Shown here piece after piece: positions 61,801 through 64,000 of a stretch of 64,000 bases of DNA. Origin of the DNA: Strongylocentrotus purpuratus (taxonomy: Eukaryota; Echinodermata; Echinoidea; Camarodonta; Strongylocentrotidae); contig NW_022145612.1 of the NCBI RefSeq assembly GCF_000002235.5, positions 22,121,147 through 22,185,146 on the forward strand, read 5' to 3'. The position numbers and the translations under genes are program-made. The notes beneath the pieces are model-generated. The model saw only the letters and a list, made by a program, of their open reading frames with translations. It was not told where the DNA came from and did not search any database. Numbering within the stretch: the first letter of the stretch is position 1; each line of letters begins with the position of its first letter.

Positions 61801-62540
61801 AACGAAAGGGGGGAGGGGAACAGCGAGCTGCCCGAATATGAATTTGTTATATCTTAACTCGTATATTTTGCTAATAAATAACACTTTCACAAAATACTAT
61901 TATCCTCAAATTTTTGCTCGCTCGCTTCGCTCACTAGCCGTATTGTGAAACCAGAAAATTACTTTTCGGGCGAAAGGCTTCAGCCCCCCCCCCCCCCCCC
62001 GATGAAAATGTCCAAAAAAAATACATATGGTGCTTCTAATATGACATTGTCAGTTTTGGTATGTTGAGTTAAAAAAGGTCTGCGCAGTTTTCAAATTTTC
62101 GGCCCCCCCCCCCCTATTGGAAAATCCTGGATCCGCGCCTGTAGGGGGGGGGGGGGTTGCCTGCCCGCCAAAATGGGATTGAAATTGCCTTAAACACGAT
62201 TGTGCCCGCCCCGAATTGCAACAATGAAACAAGTTTGATATACATGTAGCAATTCATTAAGAGAAAAGTGTATTTTCGCTCGCTAGCTAAAATGGGTATA
62301 AAATCACCCTAAACACAATATTGTTCCCGCACCCGGCATGGGACAATAAATTATTGGACCAAGTTTAAGTAGCAATTATTAAAAAAAGAAGGGATTTTTT
62401 TTTCTTGCTCGCTACGCTCGCTTGCAAAAAATGAAATTAACGTGGCTAACAAATGATGTGCCCCCCCCCCAGACTTGCAACAATACCGGTTTATATACCA
62501 AACGTTACTTAAATATATATTTTTTTCCCCCTCGCTCGCC

Positions 62541-64000
62541 AGAAGTGAAAATTAGCATCGCCTTTTTTGTTTTGTTTCGATCTCTTGCCCCCCCCCCCCC
62601 TCCCCCTGACGGTAGGACCGACCCATGTTTTGGCACGCAAAGGGCAATATAGCAAGTTTTTATTTTAGGCCTTATAAAGCCCGCGGGACTGTTCTTTATA
62701 TAGCCCGCGAGATGCAGCAGAGCCATCTCGATCCCCGATCCCTGGATGCAGGATTCTCTGAGATCCCCAGGTACCCTGTCAAAATAAATAGATAAATAAG
62801 GAAATATATAATTGAATGGGGCTCCGATGCCCCCGATGCCCAAGCTTGCGTGACTTTAACCAATATTGATTCTTCTCGGGAATGATGCAGACCGTGCAGT
62901 TAGAATCCGGGGTTAGAATGTCTTCTATTTTCTTTGAATACAGTCGGATGCTTAGTCTAGACTTGAATGTGAAAGACCTTTTGTATTCCTTATACAAGTG
63001 AATTATAGGACATTTTTTTAAAACTTTCAAATGACAATTCTTGCTGGCGATGTTACATTTCTATACTTATACGTTTGTTGCTTTTATTGCCGCCCTCCGT
63101 AGATTCTGAAATAAAGAAAAGTGCACCTCCGGTAAAAAAAAAAAATGCCCCTTCGTATTGTCAAGTAATCCAGACTCCTACCCGGGGGGGGGGGGGGGGG
63201 TAGGCCTATACTCAGATTTGGTTGGGGGATGTGGCAGGTGTGCCGCTCAAGCCTCGAAACAGTCATTTTGGGGATTTCGATCACAGCCCATTTTTCACAA
63301 ATTTTTCAAATTTTGAAGAAACAGACCCATTTTTAATGATACTTTTGTTAAAAATGGGACCCATGTTTAGGGATTACTGAAAAGTGACCCATTTGGAGTG
63401 GACTATTAGGCTATTATTATTATTATTATTATTATTTTATTATTATTAAAGCGGTACAACTCGTGGGTTTTAGGCATTTAATTACGGTCAGATGAGCATG
63501 TTTTGATACCTCATTTGTGACATTGGCAGGTCACTTATTTTTTCTCTCTCTCTTTCTTTTTTTTTTTTCTGTAACAAGCTATGAGGGGGGCTCGAGCCAA
63601 CGTGCAGGCCGTTCTGCAGACCCTGACATAAAGGCTTTTAAATAAGCATATTTTTCGCCCGACTATAAATTTGGGAATTTGTAATTTTCCAACAAACGCA
63701 TAAAAAAGTATGACTTACAAAAAAATTGAGAAAAAAATACCGGAAAATCGTGTCATTTCAGCAACATTTGTAAATCACTGGTATCGAATAAAAAATAACC
63801 CACCCCCCCCATCAGTATGCCAGCGTTCAGAGGCTCTTGAGCTTCTCACCCCTATAACAAAAAAACAAACACGCTTTATTGATAAATAATTTAGGTAGCA
63901 TGCGCAATGTCCTTTTCTTTAAATGAAATTTTAGACGTCATTTTATTCAGGTTTTTATTATTGTTATGTTCTTTTGGGTTAAAAATACAAACCATTTTTA
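62541..64000. other. Non-coding, repeat debris
   Basis: Contains a poly-C run (about 62588), a poly-G run (about 63184-63200), an ATT microsatellite (about 63411-63449) and a poly-C tract (about 63802). No coding frame recognised. Confidence 0.55.

Larger units (their letters stand above)
59690..62540. repeat. Degenerate satellite with the phrase gctcgctacgctcgctcgcc
   Basis: About a dozen copies of a ~110-170 bp motif order: CGCTCGCTCGCCAAAATG, then GAAATTGACATTGC, then ACACGATTGTGCCC, then CGACCTGCAACAA, then AAGTTTATGTACCAATT. Examples start near 59690, 59805, 59925, 60035, 60205, 60820, 61020, 62155, 62275, 62405 and 62525. It is interrupted by a MITE (60247-60747), a tandem array (61079-61800) and poly-C elements. 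Confidence 0.8.

Overview
The window is animal (metazoan) nuclear DNA: AT-rich, mostly non-coding, with one interrupted cellular gene whose introns have ordinary GT..AG borders, many small DNA transposons, homopolymer G/C runs, and one 500-base assembly gap. The frequent TACATGTA palindromes, poly-G runs and repeat style suggest a marine deuterostome, most likely an echinoderm such as a sea urchin. That assignment is inference; nothing here proves the species.

Layout. 1-24.9 kb: no gene recognised. This stretch holds MITE-like elements flanked by TTAA, one with a second transposon nested inside it, a small element with an 8-bp target duplication, a 215-bp tandem duplication and low-complexity tracts. 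25.0-38.9 kb: one large DNA transposon of about 13.8 kb, oriented on the minus strand. It carries a giant open frame of about 1,800 codons (two N-terminal zinc-binding modules, a transposase-like core, an XPG/PIN-type nuclease-like domain, a tesmin/TSO1-type CXC module and an acidic tail) and a second frame for an SGNH hydrolase. It has a 2.4-kb non-autonomous transposon nested inside it. A second copy of the repeat it inserted into lies in an MCM2 intron and shows the pre-insertion site. 39-44 kb: small elements and a G-rich inverted minisatellite. 44.3-57.4 kb: the MCM2 replicative helicase gene on the minus strand, 17 coding exons reconstructed base by base. Its introns hold a LINE fragment, a mariner-like MITE, a perfect 53-bp inverted repeat, the second G-rich minisatellite (interrupted by the gap), and a foldback element with a TA-flanked element inserted in one arm. 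57.4-64 kb: hairpins, a hAT-like element with poly-C runs, a degenerate satellite with the phrase 'gctcgctacgctcgctcgcc', and a 7-copy GC-hairpin tandem repeat.

The only recognised host gene is MCM2, a subunit of the MCM2-7 DNA helicase. Its exons carry three single-base deletions plus one phase conflict, while every splice site looks intact. Consensus errors or a damaged allele explain this better than a processed pseudogene. The most notable system is the large transposon, whose nuclease-plus-CXC-plus-transposase architecture resembles the Academ group as I recall it, with an SGNH hydrolase as unusual cargo.
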